DNA of 64,000 nt from Shewanella sp. (GTDB lineage Bacteria > Pseudomonadota > Gammaproteobacteria > Enterobacterales > Shewanellaceae), in NCBI RefSeq assembly GCF_013214165.1, contig NZ_JABSSM010000007.1:1-64000 (forward strand), read 5' to 3'. The notes under the pieces were generated by a model that was not told where the DNA came from, searched no databases, and was given only the letters and a program-made list of their open reading frames with translations. Below are positions 8,683-18,603 of the stretch, in pieces; the first letter of the stretch is position 1, and the number at the start of each line of letters is the position of its first letter. The position numbers were made by a program, and so were the translations under genes.

Positions 8683-9858
8683 TTATTTTCCGCGAGATTC
8701 TAACATAGCTACAGCCGGAAGTTCTTTTCCTTCGAGAAACTCGAGGAAAGCACCACCACCGGTAGAGATGTATGAGATCTTGTCGGCGATACCATATTTA
8801 TCCACTGCCGCTAACGTATCACCGCCGCCGGCGATAGAGAACGCCTTAGACTCGGCAATAGCCAGGGCGATACGCTTAGTACCTTCACCGAATTGATCGA
8901 ACTCGAACACACCTACAGGGCCGTTCCAGACTATGGTGCCAGCACCTTTAATAATTTTTTCTAAGGCTCGCGCGCTATCGGGACCAATATCGAAGATCAT
9001 ATCGTCCTTGGTCACTTCACTCACATCTTTAAGCGTCGCGCTTGCAGTCGGACTAAATTCGCTGGCCACCACCACATCGGTCGGTACAGGAATATCACCA
9101 CCTCGGCTCTGAGCATTAGCAACCAGACGCTTAGCCTCGTCGATGAGATTGGCCTCATACAGAGACTTACCCACTTCATGACCGGCAGCGGCGATAAAGG
9201 TATTGGCGATACCGCCACCAACCACGAGCTGATCGACTATGCCAGATAGGCTGTCTAATACCGTGAGCTTAGTCGACACTTTAGACCCGCCTACAATCGC
9301 CACGAAAGGACGAGCAGGATTGTCCAGCGCTTTACCTAATGCCGCGAGTTCATTGGCAAGCAGTGGACCCGCACAGGCAATTGGCGCATGCATACCCACA
9401 CCGTGAGTCGACGCCTGTGCCCTGTGTGCGGTGCCGAAAGCATCCATTACATAGACATCACAAAGCGCCGCCAGCTTTTTGGCTAGGGCTGCATCATTTT
9501 TCTTCTCACCGACATTGAAGCGCACGTTTTCAAATACCACTACTTCGCCGACGTTTGCTTCGACACCGTCGAGATAATCATTAGCCAGACGCACTGGACA
9601 ATCTAATGCCTTAGTCAGGTAATCGACGACAGGTTTGAGGGAGAATTCCGCGTTGAATTCCCCTTCAGTAGGACGTCCCAGATGTGACATCACCATCACG
9701 GCAGCACCTTTTTCCAGCGCAAGCTTGATCGTCGGCAATGCAGCCCTAAGACGCGCATCACTGGTGACAGCACCATCACTCACAGGTACGTTCAGATCTT
9801 CACGAATAAGCACACGCTTACCTTGTAGATCCAACGCTGACATATTAATAATCGCCAT
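8683..9858 (-). CDS. pgk: Phosphoglycerate kinase
   Basis: A 391-residue phosphoglycerate kinase, full length for a bacterial enzyme, which transfers the acyl phosphate of 1,3-bisphosphoglycerate to ADP. Seen motifs: the N-terminal substrate signature [11 protein letters not shown], the SHLGRP loop, the hinge region GGSKVSTK, and the C-terminal nucleotide signature GGGDTLAAV. The ATG at 9858 has AAGGA about 8 bases upstream. Just 5' of that site is a fourfold hexamer repeat (aaagtt type, 9866-9895). It lies between epd and fba, the familiar gammaproteobacterial order epd-pgk-fba. Confidence 0.97.
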   Translation of the reverse strand: MAIINMSALDLQGKRVLIREDLNVPVSDGAVTSDARLRAALPTIKLALEKGAAVMVMSHLGRPTEGEFNAEFSLKPVVDYLTKALDCPVRLANDYLDGVEANVGEVVVFENVRFNVGEKKNDAALAKKLAALCDVYVMDAFGTAHRAQASTHGVGMHAPIACAGPLLANELAALGKALDNPARPFVAIVGGSKVSTKLTVLDSLSGIVDQLVVGGGIANTFIAAAGHEVGKSLYEANLIDEAKRLVANAQSRGGDIPVPTDVVVASEFSPTASATLKDVSEVTKDDMIFDIGPDSARALEKIIKGAGTIVWNGPVGVFEFDQFGEGTKRIALAIAESKAFSIAGGGDTLAAVDKYGIADKISYISTGGGAFLEFLEGKELPAVAMLESRGK

Positions 9859-9865
9859 TTACGTT

Positions 9866-9895
9866 TCCTTAAAAGTTAAAGTTAAAATTAAAGTT
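9866..9895. repeat. AAAGTT-type hexamer tandem repeat in the pgk leader
   Basis: Read on the plus strand: about four aaagtt-like units (one is aaaatt) ending just before the pgk ribosome binding site. On the pgk transcript it would be an unstructured AACTTT-type leader. Copy number could vary by slippage. Confidence 0.55.
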
Positions 9896-9982
9896 AAAAA
9901 CGGGTAAATCAATTCGGTTCACTCTGACCACCGGGACAAAACACCGGGCCATCAGATATAAAGATGTAAGAGGGGCTTCTGT

Positions 9983-10071
9983 GTAGGAGGGGCTTTAGCC
10001 CCGAGATTCTAGAATTTCGATCCTAGAACCTAGGTTTATCACCATCTTCTCCCGGCTAAAGCCAGTCCTAC
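9983..10071. repeat. REP-like inverted pair at the end of epd
   Basis: gtaggaggggctttagcccc (from 9983) and, in opposite orientation, a copy ending gccagtcctac (10049-10071) are two related, internally palindromic units facing each other. They are separated by a heptamer-phased spacer (tagaatt, tcgatcc, tagaacc, taggttt). A third copy lies at 35243-35265. The form is that of REP/BIME elements. The outer unit supplies the TAG stop codon of epd (10068-10070). Confidence 0.75.
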
Positions 10072-11090
10072 AGCCTTCTCGCCTTAATCATCTCTAAGCT
10101 GGTATCTAACATACGGTTAGCAAAGCCCCACTCGTTATCACACCAGAGGAGTAACTTAACCAGATGACCGGCACTCACTCGGGTCTGAGTGCCATCGACT
10201 ATGCTAGATCTGGGATCGTGGTTGAAGTCACAGGACACCAGAGGCTCATTAGTATAGCCTAGAATACCTTTATAAAGACCCTTTGCCGAATCTCGAAGCA
10301 CCTGATTTACAAGCTCTATATCGACTCTTGAAGCTAAAGTTACCGACACATCTATGGCGGTGACATTTATCGTAGGAACTCGCACCGAGATAGCTTCAAA
10401 CTTGTCTTTCATTTGCGGGAGTATGCGCTCTATGCCTCGAGCTAACTTAGTGTCTACGGGAATGATCGATTGACCCGCGGCTCGTGTACGCCGCAGATCG
10501 TCATGATAGGCATCGATCACTTGTTGATCGTTCATCGCCGAGTGTATGGTGGTGATAGCGCCGCTTTTCACCGTAAAGTGTTTATCTAACACTTCGATGA
10601 CAGGCACAATACAGTTTGTGGTACAGGATGCATTAGACACCACGGTATGCTCAGCCCGTAATAGGTCATGATTCACCCCATAGACGATAGTCGCATCGAC
10701 ATCACTCGATGAAGGATGGCTTATGAGTACCTGCTTGGCCCCCGCATGGATATGAGCCTCGCAGCTGGTTCTATCGGATAACACGCCAGTCGCCTCATAG
10801 ACGATATCGATATCCAGCTCGGCCCACGGCAGTCTGCTGGCATCGCTTTCATGCACTAGCTTGATGGAATCATCACCGACATGCAGGTAGTTTTCATCCG
10901 CACTCAATTCTGCTTGGGACTGAAAACGTCCATGAGTGGTGTCATACTTGGTGAGATGAAGAATTGCTTCAGGTTTTGCCAGTTCATTAATAGCGACGAT
11001 CTGGATCTGATCACGCTTACCTGACTCATACACGGCACGGAGAATTGAACGACCGATGCGGCCATAACCATTGATTGCAACTCTGATCAT
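10068..11090 (-). CDS. epd: Erythrose-4-phosphate dehydrogenase
   Basis: A 340-residue GapA-like enzyme. The specific features of Epd are the SNASCTTNC active site with catalytic Cys near residue 156, the [14 protein letters not shown] segment and the [15 protein letters not shown] segment, which match E. coli Epd rather than GapA. It oxidises erythrose 4-phosphate to 4-phosphoerythronate with NAD, the first step of the DXP-dependent pyridoxal phosphate route. The Rossmann motif [10 protein letters not shown] is at residues 7-16. It lies between tkt and pgk, as in many gammaproteobacteria. The stop codon falls inside a REP-like element, so the C-terminus (KARRL) may have been reset by that insertion. 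Confidence 0.93.
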   Translation of the reverse strand: MIRVAINGYGRIGRSILRAVYESGKRDQIQIVAINELAKPEAILHLTKYDTTHGRFQSQAELSADENYLHVGDDSIKLVHESDASRLPWAELDIDIVYEATGVLSDRTSCEAHIHAGAKQVLISHPSSSDVDATIVYGVNHDLLRAEHTVVSNASCTTNCIVPVIEVLDKHFTVKSGAITTIHSAMNDQQVIDAYHDDLRRTRAAGQSIIPVDTKLARGIERILPQMKDKFEAISVRVPTINVTAIDVSVTLASRVDIELVNQVLRDSAKGLYKGILGYTNEPLVSCDFNHDPRSSIVDGTQTRVSAGHLVKLLLWCDNEWGFANRMLDTSLEMIKARRL

Positions 11091-11240
11091 TAAGCGCTTA
11101 TACCCTATATAAAAATATTAGAATCGACATCTGTAGCTCAACAATAACCCCATGGGTTAGGTTAAAACTGCAATTTCAATTTGCTTATTTCAACATGCTT
11201 ATTTCAACATATATGTAAAAAGACTATTTTAAAAACTGGC

Positions 11241-11284
11241 ATTTATCAAAGGTCACTGATGGTATTCAATGACCTTTGATAAAT
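11241..11284. repeat. Perfect 15-bp inverted repeat between tkt and epd
   Basis: atttatcaaaggtca (11241-11255) and tgacctttgataaat (11270-11284) are exact reverse complements around a 14-base loop. The hairpin is about 140 bases after the tkt stop and 150 bases before the epd start. It lacks a clear T run, so a weak terminator, an attenuating structure or a dimeric operator are all possible. Confidence 0.6.
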
Positions 11285-11426
11285 ATCCACAACAGGCGAG
11301 ACGTACTCTATCAGATGTAACAACGGCCTACCCCATTATTTGTCGCTTAAAATAAGCCACATGAGATAAGCCGTTAGTAATACCAGCTAGCCATTCAGCT
11401 AGCCGATGCACTGCTAAATGAACTGA

Positions 11427-13421
11427 TTAACCCAGCTCGTTCGCAGTCGCGACAACATTTTCAACGGTGAAACCAAAATGCTTCAACAAGTCGCCGCCCG
11501 GAGCCGACTCACCGAAGGTAGTCATGCCCACAACCGCGCCGCCGAATCCGACATACTTGTGCCAAAAATCGACGTGAGCCGCTTCGATAGCAACACGCTT
11601 AGTCACAGACTTTGGCAGTACAGATTCTCTGTAAGCCGCATCTTGCTTATCGAACTCGTTAGTCGAAGGCATAGAAACCACACGGACCTTGTTGCCTTGC
11701 TCTGTCAGTGCAGCGGCTGAATCGACAGCCAGTTGAACTTCAGAACCAGTAGCAATCAATATCAAGTCAGGCGTGCCAGCACAATCGATTAAGGTGTAAC
11801 CACCTTTCGCGACGTTAGCTAGCTGCTCTGCTGTACGCGCCTGAGCCTTAAGGCCCTGACGGCTGAAGATCAGTGACGTTGGCGCATCACGACGCTGAAT
11901 GGCAGACTTCCACGAAACCGCAGTTTCTGCCGCATCACATGGACGCCACACTGTCATATTTGGCGTCATACGTAAGTTAGCAAGTTGCTCTACTGGCTGG
12001 TGAGTCGGACCATCTTCACCTTGACCGATAGAATCGTGAGTATAAACCCAGACGTTTTGGATACCCATAAGCGCAGACATACGTACCGCGTTACGTGCGT
12101 ACTCCATAAACATCATGAAAGTTGCACCATAGTTGATGAAACCACCGTGAAGCGATGCACCATTCATGATACCGCTCATACCAAATTCACGTACACCGTA
12201 GTAGATGTAGTTACCGGCTGGATCGTCTTGAATACCTTTAGAACCAGACCAAAGCGTCAGGTTAGAACCCGCAAGGTCGGCAGAGCCACCTAACATTTCA
12301 GGCAACATAGCAGCGAACGTCTCTATGGCATTTTGCGATGCCTTACGGCTGGCAATGCCTTCTGCCTTGTCTTGACACTCTTGAATGAAGGCTTGCGCCT
12401 TCTCTTCAAAATCGGCTGGCAAGTCACCCGTGATCACGCGGCGCTTATATTCTACGGCGAGCTCAGGGAATGCTGCTTCATAGCTAGAAAACTTGTCATT
12501 CCAGCTGGCTTCGTTAGTCGCGCCAGCATCTTTAGCATCCCAACCTGCGTATACATTTTCAGGAATTTCGAAAGGACCGTGTTCCCAACCGAGGAATTCA
12601 CGAGTCGCTGCGATCTCGGCATCACCCAGAGGTGCGCCGTGGCAGTTATGCGTACCAGACTTGTTAGGAGAACCGAAACCGATAACCGTTTTGCAGCAGA
12701 TCATGGTCGGCTTGTCGGTGACCGACTTAGCTGCGGTGATGGCGGCGCGAATAGCATCGCTATCATGACCATCAACGCCAGCAATCACATGCCAACCGTA
12801 AGCTTCGAAACGCTTTGGCGTATCATCGGTAAACCAACCTTCGACGTTACCATCGATAGAGATGCCATTGTCATCCCAAAACATGATGAGCTTGCCCAAG
12901 CCTAAGGTTCCCGCTAAAGAACAGGCTTCGTGTGAGATGCCTTCCATCAGACAACCGTCACCCAAGAAACAATAGGTGAAGTGATCGACTATGTCGTGAC
13001 CAGGTTGGTTGAACTGAGCCGCTAAGGTCTTCTCGGCGATTGCCATACCGACGGCGTTACTGATACCAGCGCCGAGTGGACCTGTGGTGGTTTCAACACC
13101 CGGAGTGTAACCATATTCAGGGTGACCCGGTGTCTTAGAATGCAACTGACGGAACTGTTTAAGCTCTTCGATAGGCAGTGCATAACCTGTCAGATGAAGC
13201 AAAGAGTATATAAGCATAGAACCATGGCCGTTTGATAAGACAAAACGGTCACGATCAACCCACTCTGGGTTATTAGGGTTGTGCTTAAGGAAGTCATTCC
13301 AAAGCACTTCAGCGATATCCGCCATTCCCATTGGTGCACCTGGGTGACCAGAATTGGCTTTTTGAACGGCATCCATACTTAATGCCCGGATAGCGTTTGC
13401 GAGTTCTTTACGAGATGACAT
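11427..13421 (-). CDS. tkt: Transketolase
   Basis: A 664-residue thiamine-diphosphate enzyme of the non-oxidative pentose phosphate pathway, moving two-carbon ketol units between sugar phosphates. Visible parts: the N-terminal [13 protein letters not shown] segment, the cofactor motif beginning GDGCLMEG and ending in WDDN, the pyrimidine-domain motif TH(D)[13 protein letters not shown], and a C-terminal transketolase_C domain with the GSEVQLA pattern. Length matches TktA. The ATG at 13421 has AGGAG upstream. It is upstream of epd on the same strand and divergent from metK. Confidence 0.97.
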   Translation of the reverse strand: MSSRKELANAIRALSMDAVQKANSGHPGAPMGMADIAEVLWNDFLKHNPNNPEWVDRDRFVLSNGHGSMLIYSLLHLTGYALPIEELKQFRQLHSKTPGHPEYGYTPGVETTTGPLGAGISNAVGMAIAEKTLAAQFNQPGHDIVDHFTYCFLGDGCLMEGISHEACSLAGTLGLGKLIMFWDDNGISIDGNVEGWFTDDTPKRFEAYGWHVIAGVDGHDSDAIRAAITAAKSVTDKPTMICCKTVIGFGSPNKSGTHNCHGAPLGDAEIAATREFLGWEHGPFEIPENVYAGWDAKDAGATNEASWNDKFSSYEAAFPELAVEYKRRVITGDLPADFEEKAQAFIQECQDKAEGIASRKASQNAIETFAAMLPEMLGGSADLAGSNLTLWSGSKGIQDDPAGNYIYYGVREFGMSGIMNGASLHGGFINYGATFMMFMEYARNAVRMSALMGIQNVWVYTHDSIGQGEDGPTHQPVEQLANLRMTPNMTVWRPCDAAETAVSWKSAIQRRDAPTSLIFSRQGLKAQARTAEQLANVAKGGYTLIDCAGTPDLILIATGSEVQLAVDSAAALTEQGNKVRVVSMPSTNEFDKQDAAYRESVLPKSVTKRVAIEAAHVDFWHKYVGFGGAVVGMTTFGESAPGGDLLKHFGFTVENVVATANELG

Positions 13422-13801
13422 GCTGTCTCCTGCTTGGTTTTGAGGTCTAGATCATCGAGCGCCATATCAATCAGCACTTGAATTAGGCATCGATGCTCTA
13501 CTGCAAAATTTGGAGCCATATTTTCGCCCACATAACACACGGACGCAAACGATAATTCACCAAATCATGATTTTTCCCTGTAAGTCATGGGACGAAGCGC
13601 CATCTTCGAAACATAGTATTCGCTAAACGTCGCCTTTACCTCATTTAAGGCTGAATTAAATTCATCGACACGAGTTAACCTACAAGGTTGATAAATAAGG
13701 TTTAATAAGTCATAAACACACTAACTCCACCTATTTCATGTCACAATATCTGCTAATAATTAGTGAACGGGGGTGATCGCCGACTCATTTTGAATTAATA
13801 T

Positions 13802-13833
13802 AGACGTCTAGATGTAGATACTTCTACACATTC
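13802..13833 (+). promoter_or_regulatory. MetJ operator (four met boxes) upstream of metK
   Basis: Four tandem 8-base boxes, agacgtct, agatgtag, atacttct and acacattc, the first being a perfect match to the consensus AGACGTCT. MetJ with S-adenosylmethionine binds such arrays cooperatively. The array ends 28 bases before the metK start, so it should repress metK when S-adenosylmethionine is plentiful. Confidence 0.85.
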
Positions 13834-13861
13834 AAATTGTTTTAAAAATGAGATTTATCAC

Positions 13862-15016
13862 ATGGCACAGCACCTGTTTACCTCCGAGTCAGTCTCAGAG
13901 GGGCATCCCGATAAAATCGCCGATCAGATTTCTGATGCGGTACTCGACGCAATCCTAGAGCAAGACCCTAAGGCTCGTGTCGCCTGCGAAACGTATGTAA
14001 AGACCGGTATGGTCATGGTCGGTGGTGAAGTCACGACTTCTGCTTGGGTCGATATCGAAGAGATCACCCGTAAGACTGTACGTGAAATTGGTTACACGCA
14101 TTCTGATATGGGCTTCGATGCCGACTCTTGCGCTATATTGAATGTCATTGGTAAACAGTCTCCAGACATCAACCAAGGTGTTGACCGCGCCGACCCTAAA
14201 GAGCAAGGTGCCGGTGACCAAGGTCTGATGTTTGGCTATGCCAGCAACGAAACCGACGTACTCATGCCTGCGCCTATCACCTATGCACACGCACTGGTGA
14301 AGCGTCAATCTGAAGTTCGTAAAGACAAGACCTTGCCTTGGTTGCGCCCAGATGCGAAGAGTCAGGTCACGTTTGCTTATAATACCGATGGTAGCATCGC
14401 AGGTATCGACGCAGTCGTACTCTCGACTCAACACTGTGACAGCGTAAACCAGTCAGACCTGATTGAAGGCGTCATGGAAACCATCATCAAGCCAGTATTA
14501 CCGGCTAAGTGGTTATCTAAAGACACGAAATACTTCATCAACCCAACCGGCCGTTTTGTTATCGGTGGCCCAGTAGGTGATTGTGGTCTGACGGGTCGTA
14601 AGATCATCGTCGACACATACGGCGGCATGGCTCGCCATGGTGGCGGTGCATTCTCGGGTAAAGATCCTTCCAAAGTCGATCGCAGTGCAGCATACGCGGC
14701 ACGTTATGTGGCAAAAAACATAGTGGCAGCGGGTCTTGCCGATCGCTGTGAGCTACAGGTTTCCTATGCCATAGGTGTTGCCGAGCCAACCTCTATCAGC
14801 ATCGAGACGTTCGGCACCAGCAAGATATCTGAAGAGCTACTCATCGCCTTGGTACGTGAGCACTTTGACCTACGTCCCTATGGCCTGACTGAGATGCTAG
14901 ATCTGGCTCGCCCAATCTATCAAGCTACAGCGGCATACGGTCACTTCGGCCGTAATGAGTTCCCTTGGGAACGTACCGATAAAGCCGAGGCACTGAAAGA
15001 GGGTGCTAAGCTATAA
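13862..15016 (+). CDS. metK: S-adenosylmethionine synthetase
   Basis: A 384-residue methionine adenosyltransferase making S-adenosylmethionine from ATP and methionine. Signatures: [15 protein letters not shown] at the N-terminus, [12 protein letters not shown] in the middle, and the glycine-rich [16 protein letters not shown] phosphate loop. Length equals that of E. coli MetK. It is preceded by four met boxes (13802-13833), implying control by MetJ, and followed by a terminator at 15041-15066, so it is likely transcribed alone. Confidence 0.98.
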   Translation: MAQHLFTSESVSEGHPDKIADQISDAVLDAILEQDPKARVACETYVKTGMVMVGGEVTTSAWVDIEEITRKTVREIGYTHSDMGFDADSCAILNVIGKQSPDINQGVDRADPKEQGAGDQGLMFGYASNETDVLMPAPITYAHALVKRQSEVRKDKTLPWLRPDAKSQVTFAYNTDGSIAGIDAVVLSTQHCDSVNQSDLIEGVMETIIKPVLPAKWLSKDTKYFINPTGRFVIGGPVGDCGLTGRKIIVDTYGGMARHGGGAFSGKDPSKVDRSAAYAARYVAKNIVAAGLADRCELQVSYAIGVAEPTSISIETFGTSKISEELLIALVREHFDLRPYGLTEMLDLARPIYQATAAYGHFGRNEFPWERTDKAEALKEGAKL

Positions 15017-15040
15017 ATTTGTTTGACCCGTCTAATCCCT

Positions 15041-15066
15041 AAAAACCGCCAATTGGCGGTTTTTTT
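15041..15066 (+). terminator. Rho-independent terminator of metK
   Basis: aaaccgccaattggcggttt forms a perfect self-complementary stem with a T run after it and an A run before it, starting about 25 bases past the metK stop. Confidence 0.92.
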
Positions 15067-15210
15067 ATGTCTAATACCCCGCATCAAGATCACGTTACTT
15101 ACGATATTTTTGAAAAAATCTTGCCAGGTTAAGCTCCGATTAAGTTCCTTGCTAGTAGACTGGCAAGTCATATTTTTGATCAATTTCAACACGCCTTCGA
15201 TGGAAAGATA

Positions 15211-16248
15211 ATGAAACAAAACCTTGGAAAATTAACACTTCTTGCCCTACTCATAGGCAGCTCACTCTACTGGGGAGTCGATAGTTTCACCCGCGGCGCG
15301 GTCAAGGTCATAGATTCAGAGGAGCAAACCCTGGATGTCACAGATATCCCCGTTAAGCCAGCCGCGTCATCGGCTGTGGCACCAGGGAAAAGCAATCACC
15401 CGCAACTGAGCGACAACATCCCCACCGGTGCGGCTAAAGATGTCGTACTGGACTCACTCGACGATCTTATCGCCCTATTTGATTCATTGGACTATAACAA
15501 CCAACGCTGGCTCGAAGGTCATCGCGAAGTACCGCGGCTCACTTTCGGAGGCGTCAGCGATACCTGGCATAAGACATCTAATGAAATACCCGTGCAACAG
15601 AAGAAGATGGTCTTTTTCCGACTGATGGCCCCGCTGATCTTAGTGTCTAACGAGAAGATATTACTAGAGCGTCAGATAATCGAAGCTGCCGAGCTCGATG
15701 CCCCAGAGCTAAGGCGCATAGCGCTAAAATACCGAACCATAACAGATAGTAAGCTGCCGCTTACCGAACTGCTACGCACTCAATTATTGGATCGAGTCGA
15801 TATATTGCCACCTTCGTTAGTGCTAGCCCAAGCAGCCGAAGAGAGTGGCTGGGCTACCTCAAGATTCACCTTAGAGGGCAATGCATTCTTCGGTCAATGG
15901 GATTTTAGCGGCAACGGCATGATCCCCAAGCAACAGCGTAAAGAGTTAGGTAACTATGGTTTAGCGAGATTCGATAGTCCGTTAGCATCGGTAGAAGGCT
16001 ATATGTTTAACCTCAATACCAATAATGCTTATCTAAAACTGCGTAACCTCCGTGCCGAGTTAAGAAATAGTGAACAGGCAATTACAGGACCCGAGCTTGC
16101 CGGCACCTTAGATAAGTATTCAGAACGTGGCCAGGCTTACATAGATGGCATTCGCGAGATGATAAGGTTTAATAAGTTAGATCAGGTGGATGAGGCTTAC
16201 CTCAGTAGCCAGGCCCCCCTGCATTTAATCAGTAAGCATCAAGAATGA
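15211..16248 (+). CDS. bax: Bax-like glucosaminidase domain protein
   Basis: A 345-residue protein of the E. coli Bax family. It has an N-terminal hydrophobic stretch (about residues 9-26) acting as a signal anchor, a low-complexity linker, and a C-terminal glucosaminidase-type domain. The domain carries LPPSLVLAQAAEESGWATSRF, with the likely catalytic Glu in the AAEESGW motif, and an ending typical of peptidoglycan hexosaminidases (YSERGQAYIDGIREMI). It probably acts on peptidoglycan in the periplasm; the physiological role of Bax is not well established. It stands alone between metK and a convergent VanZ-like gene. Confidence 0.85.
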   Translation: MKQNLGKLTLLALLIGSSLYWGVDSFTRGAVKVIDSEEQTLDVTDIPVKPAASSAVAPGKSNHPQLSDNIPTGAAKDVVLDSLDDLIALFDSLDYNNQRWLEGHREVPRLTFGGVSDTWHKTSNEIPVQQKKMVFFRLMAPLILVSNEKILLERQIIEAAELDAPELRRIALKYRTITDSKLPLTELLRTQLLDRVDILPPSLVLAQAAEESGWATSRFTLEGNAFFGQWDFSGNGMIPKQQRKELGNYGLARFDSPLASVEGYMFNLNTNNAYLKLRNLRAELRNSEQAITGPELAGTLDKYSERGQAYIDGIREMIRFNKLDQVDEAYLSSQAPLHLISKHQE

Positions 16249-16264
16249 CTAGAGTCTAGATATC

Positions 16265-16298
16265 TAAGCGCTAACGTTCTGATTTACGTTAGCGCTTA
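16265..16298. terminator. Convergent hairpin between bax and vanZ-like gene
   Basis: A perfect 13-base stem, taagcgctaacgt / acgttagcgctta, with an 8-base loop. The right arm contains the stop codon of the minus-strand VanZ-like gene (16289-16291). With flanking A/T-rich sequence it can end transcripts from both sides. Confidence 0.75.
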
Positions 16299-16780
16299 AA
16301 AGATAAAATTCTTGCAAGCCGGTAGGAAGCATAAGAAAACAGGCTGATACCCACCCCATCGGCGGTTAAATCTAACCAGTCGAATGTTCGGCTGGGAATA
16401 AACGCCTGACTCATCTCTTCGATGCATACAAATATCAATACCAAAGTGGTTCCCCAATAGATAGAGGCGCCTTTAGGCTGGGCGACGAATGGCAACGAGA
16501 GTCGATAACTGCTGAATTTAAAACAAATATTAGCCGCCAAGGTCAATATGCCGAACAGCAAGGTATGCCCAAGTTTATCGCCATAGGGGATCGCGGCGAC
16601 AAGCTCGAAAAACACACTAGAGCCACCTGTGTTAGCGGTGTAGATGATCCATAGGATAAAAGAGAAGAACAGTAAACTGAACACTTTCATTAGTGTAAAA
16701 ACAACGTTTTTACGCTCCCCTGTCCGCGCACTTCTAGTCATCCAATCCCCCCATCGAGGTAATAACCGAGCCACTAGCAA
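16289..16780 (-). CDS. VanZ-like membrane protein
   Basis: A 163-residue membrane protein with about four transmembrane segments. The pattern GDKLGHTLLFGILTLAAN followed by CIEEMSQAFIPSRTFDWLDLTADGVGI is the VanZ-family signature (E..Q.F...R...W.D...N.G). VanZ-like proteins are linked to teicoplanin resistance in Gram-positives; in Gram-negatives the function is unknown. It overlaps the end of the upstream unknown gene by 7 bases, so the two are probably one operon. The stop codon sits in the arm of a terminator hairpin. Confidence 0.82.
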   Translation of the reverse strand: MLVARLLPRWGDWMTRSARTGERKNVVFTLMKVFSLLFFSFILWIIYTANTGGSSVFFELVAAIPYGDKLGHTLLFGILTLAANICFKFSSYRLSLPFVAQPKGASIYWGTTLVLIFVCIEEMSQAFIPSRTFDWLDLTADGVGISLFSYASYRLARILSFKR

Positions 16781-17304
16781 TGGTCAAAATGTGCATACTC
16801 CAGACACATGAATTCAACTTGCTGGAGCGATAATACCGCGACATGCAGCTCCCTCAATGAAGACATCTCAATATCTATGATATCGAGTGATCCCTTGCCA
16901 GCGGCTTCATGGCTGTCATCAGATAAGCTTGGGGCCTTTATCTGCTGCACCTTGCCATCATGATCTAACAATACAATCGATGCACTATAATCATGAGTGA
17001 GACCACAATTTACCCACAGATTTTGCCACTTTACACAGTAAAATTGTTCACTCTTCTTGCTGTTGTCATCGTCAATTTTTGAGTGTTTATCTTCAATGTC
17101 TGGGTGAGCCCCCCTTCGCAGCGTCACTTCATAGCCAATGATAGCAGCAGGTTTAGCTGAGTCATTGACGTTCTGCTCCATATCTGCAGCAATAACAGCA
17201 ATGACTAACTTCATATTATCGAAAGCCGACAACGACTCTCTGGCAAAGGGCGCGAGCAATTTTTGCACTCGCTGTAATACGTGTTTATCCGGTTCGGAAT
17301 TCAT
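16774..17304 (-). CDS. Hypothetical protein, coupled to VanZ-like gene
   Basis: A 176-residue soluble protein that I cannot assign. It lacks a signal peptide or membrane segment. The N-terminal 60 residues (KLLAPFARESLSAFDNMKLV) look helical, and there is a charged Asp/Lys-rich stretch near residues 70-85. Its 3' end overlaps the VanZ-like gene by 7 bases, which suggests joint translation. A function beyond that is not inferable. Confidence 0.6.
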   Translation of the reverse strand: MNSEPDKHVLQRVQKLLAPFARESLSAFDNMKLVIAVIAADMEQNVNDSAKPAAIIGYEVTLRRGAHPDIEDKHSKIDDDNSKKSEQFYCVKWQNLWVNCGLTHDYSASIVLLDHDGKVQQIKAPSLSDDSHEAAGKGSLDIIDIEMSSLRELHVAVLSLQQVEFMCLEYAHFDHC

Positions 17305-17353
17305 GATGACATTACCTGTGGAGGTTAATTAAGGCTTATTGAATCTTGTATAT

Positions 17354-17965
17354 TCAAGTAGACAGGCCCAGTAAATAATAATCTCTGTCATCGAAGGTAA
17401 AAAAATCCAACACCTGCATCGATGCTTTATTGGTGTGCGCCGAGAAGGATGCCATATTATCTTCGGCGATGAAGGTCAGCATAAAGGGAAATTGAGCTTG
17501 TACATGCGTTTTTATCTCACTGACCAGAGCCTCAAAAATACCTTGGCCACGATATTCCTTCTTAATCCAGATAGGGCCATATTGACATGAATTACTCTTG
17601 GTTAACTTAACCCCGCCAAGACTAAACTGCTTTAATCTCTTAAGGATATGTTGATACACAGGCCAAGATTCAAAAAACGACCAGGCCCCAGCAATAACAT
17701 AACCTAGTATCTCACCGTTTTGCCCATCGAGACGGTCAGATTTTCGCTCAGCAACACAGATCCAATGAGAGTCGATCAACTGTCTCAATTCAGCCTCTGC
17801 AAAAGCTTGCCCATCTAATGCATAAGCTTGTGCTCCGTCACTGAGTTCGTCATTAAGATGGATTCGTTCCAGCTCTACCAACTGCTTGAGATCACCCATA
17901 CGGGCTAGTCTGATGTTCATGGTGCAGGTATTGACCTTTAAATGATGAATAAACAAATTAGCCAT
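17354..17965 (-). CDS. GNAT-family N-acetyltransferase
   Basis: A 203-residue protein, or 187 residues if translation begins at the internal ATG at 17917 (MNIRLARMGDLKQLVEL), which is where family homology normally starts. The GNAT fold is recognisable: N-terminal strand and helix, the GYVIAGAW strand, the acetyl-CoA loop IKKEYRGQGIFEALVSEI, and a C-terminal strand with the aromatic FTFDDRDYYLLG. The substrate is unknown. Neither start has a strong ribosome binding site. It is divergent from the questionable gene at 18029. Confidence 0.75.
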   Translation of the reverse strand: MANLFIHHLKVNTCTMNIRLARMGDLKQLVELERIHLNDELSDGAQAYALDGQAFAEAELRQLIDSHWICVAERKSDRLDGQNGEILGYVIAGAWSFFESWPVYQHILKRLKQFSLGGVKLTKSNSCQYGPIWIKKEYRGQGIFEALVSEIKTHVQAQFPFMLTFIAEDNMASFSAHTNKASMQVLDFFTFDDRDYYLLGLST

Positions 17966-18028
17966 GATTATATACTAAGTAAGCGTTTAATTATCCGCTC
18001 TCGGTAAATCCCCAAACACGTCATTCAT

Positions 18029-18481
18029 TTGCATAATGGCGTTCTGATTCGCACGATTAACCAGTCCAGACAGTTTACTCGCGGTACTAGCTTCGATAGA
18101 GACCACACAATTTACGACTGCTACGATGGGGTAAATATCGATTTAAGCAATAATGACCACATAGACCTAGATGAAGAATTCGATCAAGCCCCAAGCTTAT
18201 TAACTCGTCCCATTCTCTGGCCCGATGGCACCGAGACCATTGAGTCAGATTATCCCCATGCCACTAGTCTTGCTTGTCCTCCTGCCCATTGTATAAACAT
18301 CACCATGGGAAAGGGTGACATCATCACTAATCCCAGTCCAATCAAGCTGGACACTAATACCATTCCATATAAGTATCTGGTCAGTTCAGATACTTACTCG
18401 GAATGGTATAACCATGCCGGCTATCTCCAGTGTTATATCTGTGAAAAGATAAGCACCAATGCCGCTAATAAGCATCAGTAA
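18029..18481 (+). CDS. Questionable hypothetical ORF containing a palindromic repeat
   Basis: A 150-codon frame with a TTG start and no clear ribosome binding site. The product has no signal, membrane segment or known motif; it contains several cysteines (SLACPPAHC and CYICEK). Residues ~110-127 are encoded by the palindromic repeat at 18357-18409, so either a mobile repeat inserted in frame or the frame is not a real gene. I keep it at low confidence because the frame is the only open one in this 600-base gap. Confidence 0.3.
   Translation: MHNGVLIRTINQSRQFTRGTSFDRDHTIYDCYDGVNIDLSNNDHIDLDEEFDQAPSLLTRPILWPDGTETIESDYPHATSLACPPAHCINITMGKGDIITNPSPIKLDTNTIPYKYLVSSDTYSEWYNHAGYLQCYICEKISTNAANKHQ
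18357..18409. repeat. Two-armed palindromic repeat (MITE-like)
   Basis: Outer arms ataccattcc (18357-18366) and ggaatggtat (18400-18409), plus inner arms aagtatctg (18371-18379) and cagatactt (18387-18395), are perfect complements separated by a mismatched 4-base bulge and a 7-base loop. The symmetric 53-base unit with TA-rich ends resembles miniature palindromic elements of marine gammaproteobacteria. Confidence 0.7.
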
Positions 18482-18603
18482 GCCTATCCGATGCAATAGT
18501 TTTACAGCTTTCATTACACTTTGAGCCCTTATATCGAGTTATCGCTGTTTATCTCGTTCTAAACTTGCCACACTATAAGCATAAATTTATTGGGATCCCT
18601 ATC

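Noticed and set aside
12333-12905. 190-codon frame antisense to tkt
   Set aside because: The opposite strand carries a full-length conserved transketolase; the antisense product has no recognisable domain.
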